A stretch of DNA of 64,000 bases from Microvirga sp. TS319 (lineage in GTDB: Bacteria; Pseudomonadota; Alphaproteobacteria; Rhizobiales; Beijerinckiaceae). Position 1 is the first letter of the stretch; each line of letters begins with the position of its first letter. Of this stretch, positions 37,445-46,380 are shown piece after piece. The notes under the pieces are model-generated. The model had not been told where the DNA came from. It ran no database searches and saw nothing but the letters and a program-made list of their open reading frames with translations. A program made the position numbers and the translations under genes. The stretch is taken from positions 1,790,501 through 1,854,500 of the forward strand of contig NZ_JBGGGT010000001.1 in the NCBI RefSeq assembly GCF_041276405.1, read 5' to 3'.

Positions 37445-38410
37445 TCACTCGCTGGGAAAAAGTCTTTGGCGGAGAAACTGGACAGCATAGTCAAAGGGGA
37501 CCCGCGCCGAAGGGATAATACCGCCCATCGTTAGAAACGCATGCATCTGGTCTTCCAGATGCACATGGGTCGTGGGCACGCCGTCCCGCTCGAGGCGCTC
37601 CGCGTAGGCGCCGCCTTCTTCGCAGAGCGGGTCGTGAGCAGCCGTGATGATCAGAGCGGGAGCTGCACCATGAAGCGACTGGGCTTTCATGGGAGAAGCA
37701 CGCCAATCGTGCCTATCGAGCGATCGAGGAGCATAATGATCTCGGAACCAACGCATGGTTTGCGCTGTCAGAATACTCCCGTCCTGCACACGCTCGTATC
37801 CTTGCGATTCCGTGGAAATGTCGGTTACAGGGTAGAACAAGACCTGTGCTATTGGTGGAACGTCGACTTCGGTCCTGAGTGCAAGTGCCAATGAAGCTGC
37901 GAGCGCACCCCCGGCGCTGTCGCCGGCCAATGCTACGCGAGTGGGGTCGATTCCCAACTCAGTCGCATTGTGACAGACAAAATGGTACGCGGCCAGGACA
38001 TCATTGAAGCCGGCCGGGAACGGATAGTCGGGAGCAAGTCGGTAGTCGACCGCAACAACGACGGCATCCACCGACGTCGCTAACATGTGGCAGATCGCAT
38101 CGTGTGTCGAGATGCTTCCCAACACCCACCCTCCGCCGTGAATGTAGAGGATTGCTGGGCTCCCACCCGGTGCGCTCCGCATCGGCCTGTATATCCGAAT
38201 GGGAACAGCATGCTGCGCTGTTGCTACCGACAGGTCCTGCGTTTGCGCAAGTTCTGTAACGGAGAAGGCCGTCATGCAACACGAGGATTCGTAAAGCTTC
38301 CTTGCTTCCTCGGGTGCCATTTCCTGAAAAGGGAGGCGCGCGCTTTCACGAGCCTTTCGAAGAAATTCGAGCGCGTCGGCATTGAGAGCCGTGGTCTTCG
38401 ACGAAACCAT
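37445..38410 (-). CDS. Alpha/beta hydrolase, hormone-sensitive-lipase-type esterase
   Basis: 321 aa serine esterase of the HSL (group IV) family. Oxyanion loop HGGGW at 91-95, nucleophile S165 in GDSAGG, acid D260 in AHDPL and H290 in DQMHAF. No signal peptide. It starts 12 nt after the monooxygenase stop codon and ends 7 nt before the dehydrogenase start. It is the expected hydrolase for the ester or lactone formed by the Baeyer-Villiger enzyme. Confidence 0.93.
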   Translation of the reverse strand: MVSSKTTALNADALEFLRKARESARLPFQEMAPEEARKLYESSCCMTAFSVTELAQTQDLSVATAQHAVPIRIYRPMRSAPGGSPAILYIHGGGWVLGSISTHDAICHMLATSVDAVVVAVDYRLAPDYPFPAGFNDVLAAYHFVCHNATELGIDPTRVALAGDSAGGALAASLALALRTEVDVPPIAQVLFYPVTDISTESQGYERVQDGSILTAQTMRWFRDHYAPRSLDRHDWRASPMKAQSLHGAAPALIITAAHDPLCEEGGAYAERLERDGVPTTHVHLEDQMHAFLTMGGIIPSARVPFDYAVQFLRQRLFPSE

Positions 38411-38422
38411 GCTGTTCGTCCC

Positions 38423-39877
38423 TCAGCGCGTTTCGAATTCAGCGGGCTCGAGCTGGCTCGTGACTGCCTGGTAATCGCGAACCGTACCTGACCAGTTGTT
38501 CACGACACGCCCGGTTTCTGTCTTGTACCAGCTGTTGCAGTTGCCCGCCCAAGCACTTTTCTGGATTTCTGCCTGAACTTTGCGATCGTAGGCCTCAAAC
38601 ACGTCTTCTCTGATGGAAGTGGCGCCTACGTTGCTCTTACGCTGAAATGCGAGGGCTTGCAGAACGTAGTTGAATTGAGCCTCAAGCATTTGCAGAATGG
38701 AGTTATGGCCAAGATTTGTGTTTGGCCCATAGAGCATGAAGAAGTTTGGGAACTTCGGCACGCAAATCCCGAGATACGCGGTCGGCTCTCCGGCCCAGAA
38801 TTCGCGCAAACTTAACCCTTCTTCTCCAAGGATCTCGACTGGTCCTTGGAATGATCGTGTCTCGAATCCGGTTCCGTAGATGATCACGTCTAAAGGATGG
38901 AGCCTCCCGTCTGAGGTGACGATCCCTTCAGAAGTAATACGCTCAATTCTCTCGGTAACCAGTTCCACATTATCGCGGACCAAAGCCGGATAATAATCGT
39001 CGGAACGGAGAATGCGTTTGCAACCGATTGGGTAGTCGGGTGTCAGTTTTTGCTGGAGCTCGACATCCGATACCTGCGAGCGGAGGTGAGCCTTGGCAAC
39101 CTCCTCCAGCTCCTTCGCGGACGCTGTGCCCGCCATCATGCGTTGGAAGACGCTTTCGCGAAAGTCAAAGATCCCTTTCCGGCTTCTTTCGAACTGCCCC
39201 GGAATTTCTGAGAAGACGCGCATCTCATCGTCGGTGTAGGGGCGGTCGAGTCTCGGAACGATCCAGTTCGGGCTTCTCTGGTATACCTCGAAGTGAGATA
39301 CCAATGGCGCGATCTCAGGAATGTATTGGATCGCGCTGGCGGCATTTCCGATACTGGCCACACGCTTTCCTGCAAGCGAGATATCGTGCCGCCAGCGCGC
39401 GGAATGAAATGCCACGCCGGCAAAATCCTCGCGCCCCGGAATCGCCGGCATGCTCGGTCGGTTCAGCTGACCCCAGCCTGCAACAACATTCCGGGCCCTG
39501 ATCACTTCACTGTTGTTGAGGTGAACTAACCAGCTCTTCGCAGGGGCATCCCATACGAGCTTATCTACGGAGGTGTTAAACTGAAGGAATTTTCTCAGAT
39601 CATACTCATCGACCAGTCTGCGGATGTAGGCCAAGAGCTCAGGTTGTCGGGCGTAGACCCTACTGACGGATCGATTTGGCGAGAAACTGAAGCAATAGAG
39701 ATGGGATTCGGTATCGCATGCCGATCCAGGATACGTGTTGTCGCGCCATGTTCCCCCGACATCGGGTCCCTGTTCAATGATGACGAAGCTCGTCGAGTCG
39801 GAGTTCAACAGGGAAATCCCCATTCCGATGCCGCCAAAACCCGCGCCGATAATTAGAACGTCCACGTCACTAGGCAT
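38423..39877 (-). CDS. Flavin-dependent Baeyer-Villiger-type monooxygenase
   Basis: 484 aa FAD/NADPH enzyme that inserts oxygen next to a ketone. FAD-binding GAGFGGIG at 11-18; the Baeyer-Villiger fingerprint FxGxxxHxxxW is present as FAGVAFHSARW at 152-162; the second dinucleotide-binding GNAASA at 177-182; and YGPNTNLGHNSI is typical of the family. First gene of an operon with esterase and alcohol dehydrogenase, which together convert a ketone (linear or cyclic) through an ester or lactone to alcohol and acid. The natural ketone is not deducible. Confidence 0.93.
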   Translation of the reverse strand: MPSDVDVLIIGAGFGGIGMGISLLNSDSTSFVIIEQGPDVGGTWRDNTYPGSACDTESHLYCFSFSPNRSVSRVYARQPELLAYIRRLVDEYDLRKFLQFNTSVDKLVWDAPAKSWLVHLNNSEVIRARNVVAGWGQLNRPSMPAIPGREDFAGVAFHSARWRHDISLAGKRVASIGNAASAIQYIPEIAPLVSHFEVYQRSPNWIVPRLDRPYTDDEMRVFSEIPGQFERSRKGIFDFRESVFQRMMAGTASAKELEEVAKAHLRSQVSDVELQQKLTPDYPIGCKRILRSDDYYPALVRDNVELVTERIERITSEGIVTSDGRLHPLDVIIYGTGFETRSFQGPVEILGEEGLSLREFWAGEPTAYLGICVPKFPNFFMLYGPNTNLGHNSILQMLEAQFNYVLQALAFQRKSNVGATSIREDVFEAYDRKVQAEIQKSAWAGNCNSWYKTETGRVVNNWSGTVRDYQAVTSQLEPAEFETR

Positions 39878-40505
39878 GCCAAGTTCCTCCGAAATTTCAT
39901 TGAGAATGCGCCGAACTCGCGGCGGCGAGCCTAGCGTTTAGAGCAGTCGCTCCTTGGAACGTGCCGCTCAGGACGCGGCTCTATGGAAGACTTGCTCGGG
40001 CATCCTGAGCGAACTTTCGTTGTGACGACGGGTGCAATAGGCATTGGTCCAATGCCGCGGCCATTAAAGTCTCCGGTGGCGCAAATTCCACCTGTCCGCC
40101 GGAAAAGCGATGGAAGACAATTATCGGCGGGATCGGCGCTCCCGGAGCACGGGGGATTAAAGGTGACGTTACTCACCTGCAAGCAATGGTCGTTCAGAGC
40201 CTTCTTTCCCTTCGCGACCGCCTCTCGGCCTCGTAGGGGCCTGCCAATAGTACCCGTTGTCAGCCGGTTGGTTCTTCTGCAGAGCGCAAACTGCATTGCG
40301 GTTCGCGGAGGCGCCGATGTTGTTGCAGCCCAAAGAGACGCTCGAAGCCCTGAGCCCTCGGATATCTGCATCTCCCCCATTCCATCGTTCCTGAGATCAG
40401 GTGCTGATAGAGATTTTCACGCATATTTGACATAATACTACGTTGCATGCAACATTGAATTCACAACCTAATGCGCTCGTGGGAAGAAGTGGAAAGCGAG
40501 AGAAG
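39878..40505. other. Intergenic region, no gene recognised; carries dadA promoter
   Basis: About 630 bp between divergent monooxygenase and D-amino-acid dehydrogenase genes. Open frames on both strands up to 150 codons have no recognised family and show no ribosome-binding site. The right end holds a palindrome and a motif listed separately. A decayed mobile element is possible but unproven. Confidence 0.45.
40442..40461. promoter_or_regulatory. Palindrome and ATTCAATGTT-type motif upstream of dadA
   Basis: GTTGCATGCAAC (40442-40453) is a perfect 12-bp palindrome overlapping AACATTGAATT (40451-40461). The latter is the reverse complement of the motif found at 43649 upstream of the racemase-family gene. 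A TATA-rich stretch (TGACATAATACTA) lies immediately upstream. Likely an operator or promoter element for the D-amino-acid genes. Confidence 0.45.
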
Positions 40506-41747
40506 ATGCAAATCGCGGTGTTGGGCGGCGGCATTGTCGGAATCACAACTGCTTACGAGTTGATGAAGCAGGGTCATCAGGTGACCGTTATCGAAAAAAA
40601 TCCTGGCGTCGCGATTGAAACGAGCTGGGGCAATGCCGGCATGATCGCGCCCGGTCATTCGTTTGCATGGTCTTCCCCGCACGCTCCATTGATTCTCCTG
40701 AAATCGCTGGTTCTTCGAAATCAGTCGCTGCGATTTAAGCCGTCACTGGATCCGCGGCTTTGGACTTGGTCGCTGCAATTTCTCACTCAGTGCACGGCAA
40801 AGCGATCGGAGTACAACACAGTTCGCAAGCACAAGCTGGCGTCTTACTCCCAGTGCATTCTCCATGAAACCTTGGCCGATCTCGATCTCAAGTTCGACCG
40901 CGTGACCCGGGGCATCCTGTATTTCTACCGAACCCAAGCTCGGTTAGATGCAGGTGTCGACCACATGGGCATTATGGCGCGGTTGGGCCAGAAGATCGAA
41001 GTCTTTGACCGCAATCAGGTTTTGGCCTTGGAGCCCTCGTTGCGGGGTGTCGGCCACAAGATCGCCGGCGGAATCTACTGCCCGACAGATGAAACTGGGG
41101 ACTGCAACAAATTCGGTACCGCGCTTGCTGCTCATCTCGGCTCCAACGGGGTGGAGATTCGCACCGAGGAAGAGATCCTTGAGATCGAGACATCTGGTGA
41201 CGAAATCACCGCCGTACGCACGTCGAAAGGCCGTGTGAAGGCTGATCTTTACGTGATGTGCTTGGCAAATGGAGCACCACGACTTGCAAGACAGATCGGT
41301 GTGTCTCTGCCAATCTATCCGGTAAAGGGCTACTCTCTGACAATCCCGATCGGAACCAAAAAGTCGCCGCCGACAATCGGCTCCGTCGACGAGGAAAATC
41401 TCGTCGCGATCTCTCCATTTGGAGATCGCGTTCGGGTCACTGCGACAGCTGAATTCGCCGGATACAATACATCCTACAAACCGAGCGACTTCGAGTTCAT
41501 GGCAGCCATTGCTCGCGAACTTTACCCGGATGGCGCTGAGCACGACAAGCCGCAAATGTGGGCCGGCTTGCGACCGATGACGCCCACAAACTTGCCGATA
41601 ATCGGCAAGAAGAAGCATCGAAACCTTTTCTACAATACCGGTCATGGACACATAGGATGGACCATGTCTCATGGTTCGGCGAGACTCGCCGCCGATGTGA
41701 TCAGCGGTCGCACGCCAGCGTTCCCGATTGAACAGGTTGTGGATTGA
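40506..41747 (+). CDS. dadA: D-amino acid dehydrogenase, FAD-dependent (DadA family)
   Basis: Membrane-associated flavoprotein that oxidises D-amino acids to imino acids, passing electrons to the quinone pool. 413 aa from the ATG at 40506; an upstream frame to 40443 crosses the palindrome and is unlikely. N-terminal FAD loop AVLGGGIVGITTAYELMKQGH, then ETSWGNAGMIAPGHS as in DadA, ending with AGLRPMTPTNLPIIG and TGHGHIGWTMSHGS. RidA 33 bp downstream would hydrolyse the imine product, and the nearby racemase-family gene could supply or consume D-isomers. Confidence 0.93.
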   Translation: MQIAVLGGGIVGITTAYELMKQGHQVTVIEKNPGVAIETSWGNAGMIAPGHSFAWSSPHAPLILLKSLVLRNQSLRFKPSLDPRLWTWSLQFLTQCTAKRSEYNTVRKHKLASYSQCILHETLADLDLKFDRVTRGILYFYRTQARLDAGVDHMGIMARLGQKIEVFDRNQVLALEPSLRGVGHKIAGGIYCPTDETGDCNKFGTALAAHLGSNGVEIRTEEEILEIETSGDEITAVRTSKGRVKADLYVMCLANGAPRLARQIGVSLPIYPVKGYSLTIPIGTKKSPPTIGSVDEENLVAISPFGDRVRVTATAEFAGYNTSYKPSDFEFMAAIARELYPDGAEHDKPQMWAGLRPMTPTNLPIIGKKKHRNLFYNTGHGHIGWTMSHGSARLAADVISGRTPAFPIEQVVD

Positions 41748-41780
41748 ATTGCAACCGAACTGCAAGAAATCATTTGGAAC

Positions 41781-42134
41781 ATGAGCAACATAACACGCAT
41801 TGAAGTTGGGCCTCGCATGAGCCAGGCAGTCGTCGTAAACGGTATCGTCACGACAGCGGGGATCGTCGCACTGCGAGCTCCCGGCGCTAGCGTTGGAGAG
41901 CAAACGAAAGATATCCTTGATCGAATCGACGAGCTACTTGCCGCTGCAGGCAGCGACAAGTCTAAGGTCGTTTCGGGAACAATCTGGCTTGCCGATATTG
42001 CTATGTTCAACGAAATGAATGAGGTCTGGGACAACTGGGTTGTCCGAGGCAGCACCCCGGTTCGGGCATGCGTCGAATCTCGCCTGGCAGCGCCTCAGTT
42101 CATCGTAGAAATTCAGGTGACCGCGACGACCTAA
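41781..42134 (+). CDS. RidA-family imine/enamine deaminase
   Basis: 117 aa trimeric RidA/YjgF-type protein that hydrolyses reactive 2-imino acids to keto acids. Seen are SQAVVVNGIVTTAGIVALRAPGAS at the start, and TPVRACVESRLAAPQFIVEIQVTA with the substrate-carboxylate arginine. It sits 33 bp after dadA, whose product is the RidA substrate, a strong functional pairing. Its last 35 bp overlap the end of a convergent aldehyde dehydrogenase remnant. Confidence 0.9.
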   Translation: MSNITRIEVGPRMSQAVVVNGIVTTAGIVALRAPGASVGEQTKDILDRIDELLAAAGSDKSKVVSGTIWLADIAMFNEMNEVWDNWVVRGSTPVRACVESRLAAPQFIVEIQVTATT

Positions 42135-42651
42135 TTGAAACGTCCGGTGTCACCATTGATCTTGCGAGCGTATAAGCCGTCTTGACCGTCGTGAAGAATT
42201 CTGCAGCATAACGACCCTGCTCACGCGGGCCAAATGATGAACCCTCGCGGCCGCCGAAGGGCACATGGAAATCGACACCTGCTGTCGGCAGATTGACCAT
42301 CACCATGCCCGCCTCCGAATTTCGCTTGAAATGCGTTGCATGTTTCAGGTTGGTCGTCGCTATGCCCGCCGAAAGCCCAAAGGGCGTGTCGTTGGCAACG
42401 GCTAGCGCTTCGTCGCAATCCTTCATCCGGATGACCGCCTCAACCGGCCCAAAGATTTCTTCACGGGCAACGCGCATCGTATTCGTCGCTTCCGTGAACA
42501 GTGTCGGCTGAAGATAGAAGCCGGGCATCGCCCGCTTGATCAGCTCGCCGCCGAAGGTCAACTTCGCACCTTCCGACTTGCCGATCTCGATGTCGTCGGT
42601 ATTCGTCTTGAGCTGACGGGTATCGACGACCGGGCCGATGTGCAAATCCAA
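42100..42651 (-). pseudogene. C-terminal fragment of alpha-ketoglutaric semialdehyde-type dehydrogenase
   Basis: The frame (183 codons) matches only the last third of an aldehyde dehydrogenase of the 2,5-dioxovalerate dehydrogenase type. It starts mid-protein at GPVVDTRQL and continues with REEIFGPVEAVIR, HFKRNSEAGMVMVNLPTAG, VPFGGREGSSFGPREQG and FFTTVKTAYTLA. The NAD-binding and catalytic cysteine regions are absent. It begins 7 bp from the stop of the racemase-family gene, so an insertion or deletion joined the two. Confidence 0.85.
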
Positions 42652-42657
42652 GAGGCT

Positions 42658-43395
42658 TCATAGCGTGCCCTCAAAGCGCCTCCGCGACGTAGCTGCGTGA
42701 ACGAAATCGATCATTGTCGTGAAGTCAAAGACCGGCAAATTGATACGGTCTTGGAGTGCTTTTGCGTAAGGCGGCAGATCCGAACATTCTAGCAGTATCG
42801 CTCCGATAGAAGGGTTCGTCTCGACGAGTTTTGTTCCAACATTCACCAGTTCGCGCTCAACCGCCTCGCTATCGAGATCGCCACTTTCCAGCAATATGGA
42901 AGACCGAAACGCTGGCTGATCCTGCATCCCGGCGACAATCAACGTGCGATCGTTCGCGGGGAATGCTTTTGCGATCAGCTCGGGTGTCAATCTCTTGGCA
43001 TTCGCGCAAATAATTCCGATTGCCTGAGACGGGGCCAGCAGGGACGAGATAAAAGTCAACTGCATTAGGCTGGATAGCATCACCGGCACGTTCACGGCGC
43101 TGGCAACTGCTTGTTGGAAGTAAATCATAAAACCGCAGTCACTGGTAATGGCGCGTACGCCCTGCGATTCCAAATACTTTGCAGCCTCTATGACCTGAGG
43201 GGATATCGACATGTCGCCATGGTCAATGAGCCGCTCGATACTAGCACTCTCGACCTTGCGATAAAGGATCGGGTACTTAAAGGTTTGCGCATTTCCGATG
43301 TCGCCTGGGATAAAGGGTATGTGGCAGTCGATCATCAACATACCCACACTGTGGCCGTAACTGACTGCTCCCCGCTTTGCTGTGTAAATTGGCAT
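42658..43395 (-). CDS. Asp/Glu/hydantoin racemase-family protein
   Basis: 245 aa. Two candidate catalytic cysteines sit in family-typical places: C87 in ITSDCGFM and C204 in LLECSDLPPYA. Other segments are YGHSVGMLMIDC and IGIICANAKRLTPELI. The family includes aspartate, glutamate and hydantoin racemases and maleate isomerase-like enzymes, so the activity is not fixed. Proximity to dadA and ridA and a shared upstream motif suggest a role in D-amino-acid or hydantoin metabolism. Confidence 0.82.
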   Translation of the reverse strand: MPIYTAKRGAVSYGHSVGMLMIDCHIPFIPGDIGNAQTFKYPILYRKVESASIERLIDHGDMSISPQVIEAAKYLESQGVRAITSDCGFMIYFQQAVASAVNVPVMLSSLMQLTFISSLLAPSQAIGIICANAKRLTPELIAKAFPANDRTLIVAGMQDQPAFRSSILLESGDLDSEAVERELVNVGTKLVETNPSIGAILLECSDLPPYAKALQDRINLPVFDFTTMIDFVHAATSRRRFEGTL

Positions 43396-44093
43396 AAGAC
43401 CTCCGAGTTCTGGTTACAGTTCCACTGCTGCGTGACCCACTCTGGTTCCTTTGAGGGACAACGTATGTCTAGGATCGAACAAATGATCATTCGTGCGGGC
43501 CCAAGCTGAGGCGGATGAAGACGACAATTGCTGCGCGGCGCAGTGAGCCGAGCTCGTTAAGAACATCCGTCGTTTTTCCGAAAAGTCATTGGGCCTCGAT
43601 CAATATGTACGGAATTATGATATAATGCAACAATGAACGCATCTTATCATTCAATGTTGAATTATGGTGTCGATTCCGGTCCTCATTATGGGTAGGAACA
43701 GGACGCACTCCCAAATTCATATTAAGCTGGGACGAACCGGGAACTTCGTTCTCTGGGCCCTTGCCCCCTCCCGTCTGCTGACCCAAAACCAAACAACACC
43801 CTTCCATAACAGGGCGCTAAGGCTATCCAGAACCTAAGGTCTGAACGGATCGGGCGGCAGTATCGAGCAGCGACATCCCACCCTTGCTCCGGACCGCCAA
43901 AGCGGCGGGGCAACAATTGCGAGAGATGAGTGATGGCACGGCAGGAGCTTCTGAGCCCCACCGTATGGTGCGGATACGGATGCGCTGCAATCTCGGCACG
44001 TGTTGCTTCCCTGGAATAGTCTCGAACGTCAGCGGTGTCGTGGCAGTTGGTGCGGCAGCGGGGATTGGGTTTTTGAGTGCTTCGAGTCTCGCT
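43396..44093. other. Intergenic region with a candidate operator, otherwise empty
   Basis: About 700 bp. The left part is AT-rich and should hold the promoter of the racemase-family gene; the motif at 43649-43662 is listed separately. Open frames further right have no recognisable family. Confidence 0.45.
43649..43662. promoter_or_regulatory. Inverted repeat upstream of racemase-family gene
   Basis: ATTCAA-TG-TTGAAT has perfect 6-bp arms. AACATTGAATT upstream of dadA (40451-40461) is the reverse complement of its first ten bases. GCAACAATGAAC lies 20 bp away and resembles the GCAACATTGAAT there. A shared regulator for both genes is inferred. Confidence 0.45.
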
Positions 44094-44522
44094 TCAGTGG
44101 CTCGATGACCGCCAAGCCGTCCGGTCAATAGCATCGAAAATCGTGCGATACTGCGCAGGCGGCACATCATGCCCCGTTCCCTCGATCAGCAAAAGATCCG
44201 CGTTCGGGATCGAAGCTGCTGTGTCCCGGCCACAAGCCGGAAGGATGAGGGGATCATCGGCCCCATGAATCGCGAGCGTCGGTGCGGTGTTCGTCGCCAG
44301 ACGTGTGCGACGATCGCCTGCCACGGCCATCGCGGCGATCTGTCGTCTGGATGCGCCAGGATCATAAACGCGCCGGGTTTCCTCCAGGATGAGGAGGCGA
44401 TGGGCCTCTTCGTCAAACGGATGGCCGGTTCCGGCGATGCGGCGTGCGAAGGCAAGGCTGTGCGCGATGAAGCCGATTCCGTCCGAGACGGGATCTGGTG
44501 CTGGGCGCATCATCATGGCCAT
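44094..44522 (-). pseudogene. C-terminal half of an alpha/beta hydrolase
   Basis: 142 codons carry the cap and final strands of an alpha/beta hydrolase: PTLAIHGADDPLILPACGRD with the acidic residue, and LLLIEGTGHDVPPAQY with the terminal catalytic histidine. The first half, including the nucleophile elbow GxSxG, is absent, and the frame upstream is unrelated. It is probably a decayed gene, though a short start at 44522 cannot be excluded. Confidence 0.65.
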
Positions 44523-44794
44523 GACATCTCCTGAACGAGGCCGGTCAGCCCGGGTGAAAGAGGCTGCTCAAGCAAATCGAAATAGAGCTCGCGCAGCTTC
44601 ATTCCGCTGCGCTCCTGCATTTCTGCCTGCATGTCATGCCAGAGACGATCATCCCGCCAAGCATGGGGAGCGGCGATTAGAAAGCCTTCCGGCCCGTCGT
44701 CGGCGCCGTGCCCTATCGGTGAGCGCTCCCTGTCTTCTCCTCGCAGGAGGTGGCAAATCAACCAAGGCGGCTCGATGGTGTTCCCGCCGGCCAA
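44513..44794 (-). CDS. Small hypothetical open frame
   Basis: 93 codons, with only the second half looking protein-like (MQAEMQERSGMKLRELYFDL, then EQPLSPGLTGLVQEM). That part has a faint similarity to NepR-type anti-sigma helices (LxxLYxxLLxQPxP), too weak to name. Its 3' end overlaps the hydrolase fragment by 10 bp. A start at ATG 44632 would give about 39 residues. Confidence 0.25.
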   Translation of the reverse strand: MAGGNTIEPPWLICHLLRGEDRERSPIGHGADDGPEGFLIAAPHAWRDDRLWHDMQAEMQERSGMKLRELYFDLLEQPLSPGLTGLVQEMSWP

Positions 44795-44891
44795 GCGAGA
44801 ATCGTTAACATAAGTTTATTTTTAGGGCGGGCTCCAAGTTCAGGAACAGGAAAAGCTTAACCACGTTGCTTCCCTCATCGGGAGGCGCACA

Positions 44892-45506
44892 ATGGCAAAG
44901 GTCGCAACAAAGCGTGTCGGATTCAAAGGCCTGTTGGGCCTCCTGATGGTGTCTCTGGTCGTGCCTCTCGCGATCGGCATCGTCCCCGCGCGGGCGCAAG
45001 GACTCTTTGACTTCCTGCGAGGCTTCAGTCAGCCCGTGCCGGCAGCTCCTCCTCCACCGCCGGTGGAGCTTCAGCCCGACTCCTTTGCCGGTCAGCCTCG
45101 TCGGGGCTCTGCGCGGCCCAAGCCCGCCCCTGTCGAGGTTCTGGAGGTCAAGGCGCCCATCCAGGCGCGGCATCCCGGCGATATGGACAACCCCTTCCCG
45201 GCCCTTCTCGCGGACAGCACACTGCGTCCGGGCGACATGGTGATGTTTCCTGATGGCCTGCGGGTGTTCACCGGCCGGGTGGGATCACGGCACAAGGTTT
45301 CGGACTTCACGCCCGTCGCGCGTGCCGGGAAGGCGCTTTCGCGCGAGACCCGCAAGCTCGTGTCCAATCTGCATCCCGGAGAGAACCTGGCGTGGAGTAC
45401 GGATGTCGTTAGGTCACGCGGCAAGCTGGCGGACAATGCAAAAGATATCGACACAACCGGAAGCGTGAAGCGCTCGGACGGCGGCAAGGGAACACGCAAG
45501 CATTGA
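44892..45506 (+). CDS. Secreted hypothetical protein
   Basis: 204 aa. N-terminal Sec signal peptide (FKGLLGLLMVSLVVPLAIGIVPARAQ) cut near residue 36, then a proline-rich linker (PAAPPPPP) and a basic, low-complexity C-terminus ending GGKGTRKH. The middle (LRPGDMVMFPDGLRVFTGRVGSRH) looks like one small folded unit, and a DFTPVARAG segment follows. No known family recognised. GGGAGG lies upstream of the ATG. Probably a periplasmic or surface protein. Confidence 0.75.
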   Translation: MAKVATKRVGFKGLLGLLMVSLVVPLAIGIVPARAQGLFDFLRGFSQPVPAAPPPPPVELQPDSFAGQPRRGSARPKPAPVEVLEVKAPIQARHPGDMDNPFPALLADSTLRPGDMVMFPDGLRVFTGRVGSRHKVSDFTPVARAGKALSRETRKLVSNLHPGENLAWSTDVVRSRGKLADNAKDIDTTGSVKRSDGGKGTRKH

Positions 45507-45532
45507 CGCGGTCGGCTTCTCCTCCTGGCGGC

Positions 45533-45560
45533 GCCCACTTTCCGTGTTCGATGCTCTACC
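45533..45560. repeat. Half copy of the interspersed palindromic repeat
   Basis: CCACTTTCCGTGTTCGATGCTCT matches only the right arm of the family; the left arm is missing. It lies between convergent genes. Confidence 0.55.
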
Positions 45561-46380
45561 CGCCCTTAACAGCCCCAGCAGTCAGTCCTGCTATGATCTG
45601 CCGTTGCGCAGCAACCGTGAGAACAAGCACTGGAAGAGTGACGATCAGCGCTGCCGCAGCCAAGGGTCCCCAGCTTACCTGCTCGAAGGATAGCATGTTG
45701 TACACGGCAACCGGCAGGGTGCGTGTATCCCGTCCAGCGAGCACGACGCCAAAGACGAAATTGTTCCATGAGAATATGACAGCCAGAATGAAGGCCACTG
45801 TGATTCCCGGCTTGGCGATGGGCAGAGCGACATGACGAAAGACCTCCCATCGGTTCGCGCCGTCGATGACTGCTGCCTCTTCTAGCTCGATCGGCGTCGT
45901 CTCGAAGTAGCCGATCATGATCCAGATGACGATCGGGACGGTGATCACAAGGTGCGCGATGATCTGGGGCATAAGGGTTCCCATCAGACCTAGCCACTGA
46001 AACAACAGAAACAAGGGGATCAGATAGGACAGGCCTGGTGTCATCCGGGCGATCAGAATGACGACGGCTGCCTTGGTGGCCCGCATGCGTGCGATCCCGT
46101 ATCCAGCCGGAACGCCGATGAGAAGGGCCAGAGCTGTCGCACAGCCTGTCACGATCAGGCTGTTGACGAAGAACAGACCGAAGCGATTGGACTCGAAAAC
46201 ACCAACATAATTCTTCCAGGCAAACCGCTCGGGAATGAAGATCGGCGGATAGGCCGCATTGTCGACCTCGAATTTGAGCGAGAGCGAGATCATCCAGAGA
46301 AAGAACAGAACGGCCGGTGACACCAAGACAAGCGCAACGAACCAAAGACCTAGGATGTTCGATATCTTTCGCAGCGTCAT
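45556..46380 (-). CDS. Carbohydrate-type ABC transporter permease (MalG-like)
   Basis: Inner-membrane permease of a CUT1-type importer, 274 aa from ATG 46380, whose ATGA overlaps the MalF-type stop. Six hydrophobic segments and the coupling loop EEAAVIDGANRWEVFRHVAL; IFIPERFAWKNYVGVF near the start and ILAVIFSWNNFVFGVVLAG near the end are typical of the family. Last gene of the importer operon. Confidence 0.94.
   Translation of the reverse strand: MTLRKISNILGLWFVALVLVSPAVLFFLWMISLSLKFEVDNAAYPPIFIPERFAWKNYVGVFESNRFGLFFVNSLIVTGCATALALLIGVPAGYGIARMRATKAAVVILIARMTPGLSYLIPLFLLFQWLGLMGTLMPQIIAHLVITVPIVIWIMIGYFETTPIELEEAAVIDGANRWEVFRHVALPIAKPGITVAFILAVIFSWNNFVFGVVLAGRDTRTLPVAVYNMLSFEQVSWGPLAAAALIVTLPVLVLTVAAQRQIIAGLTAGAVKGG

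Noticed and set aside
39931..40448. Gene or transposase in the region left of dadA
   Set aside because: Open frames exist on both strands, but none shows a recognisable domain or ribosome-binding site.
44513..44794. NepR-type anti-sigma factor
   Set aside because: Only a short LYxxLLxQP-like stretch fits; no EcfG or PhyR genes nearby.
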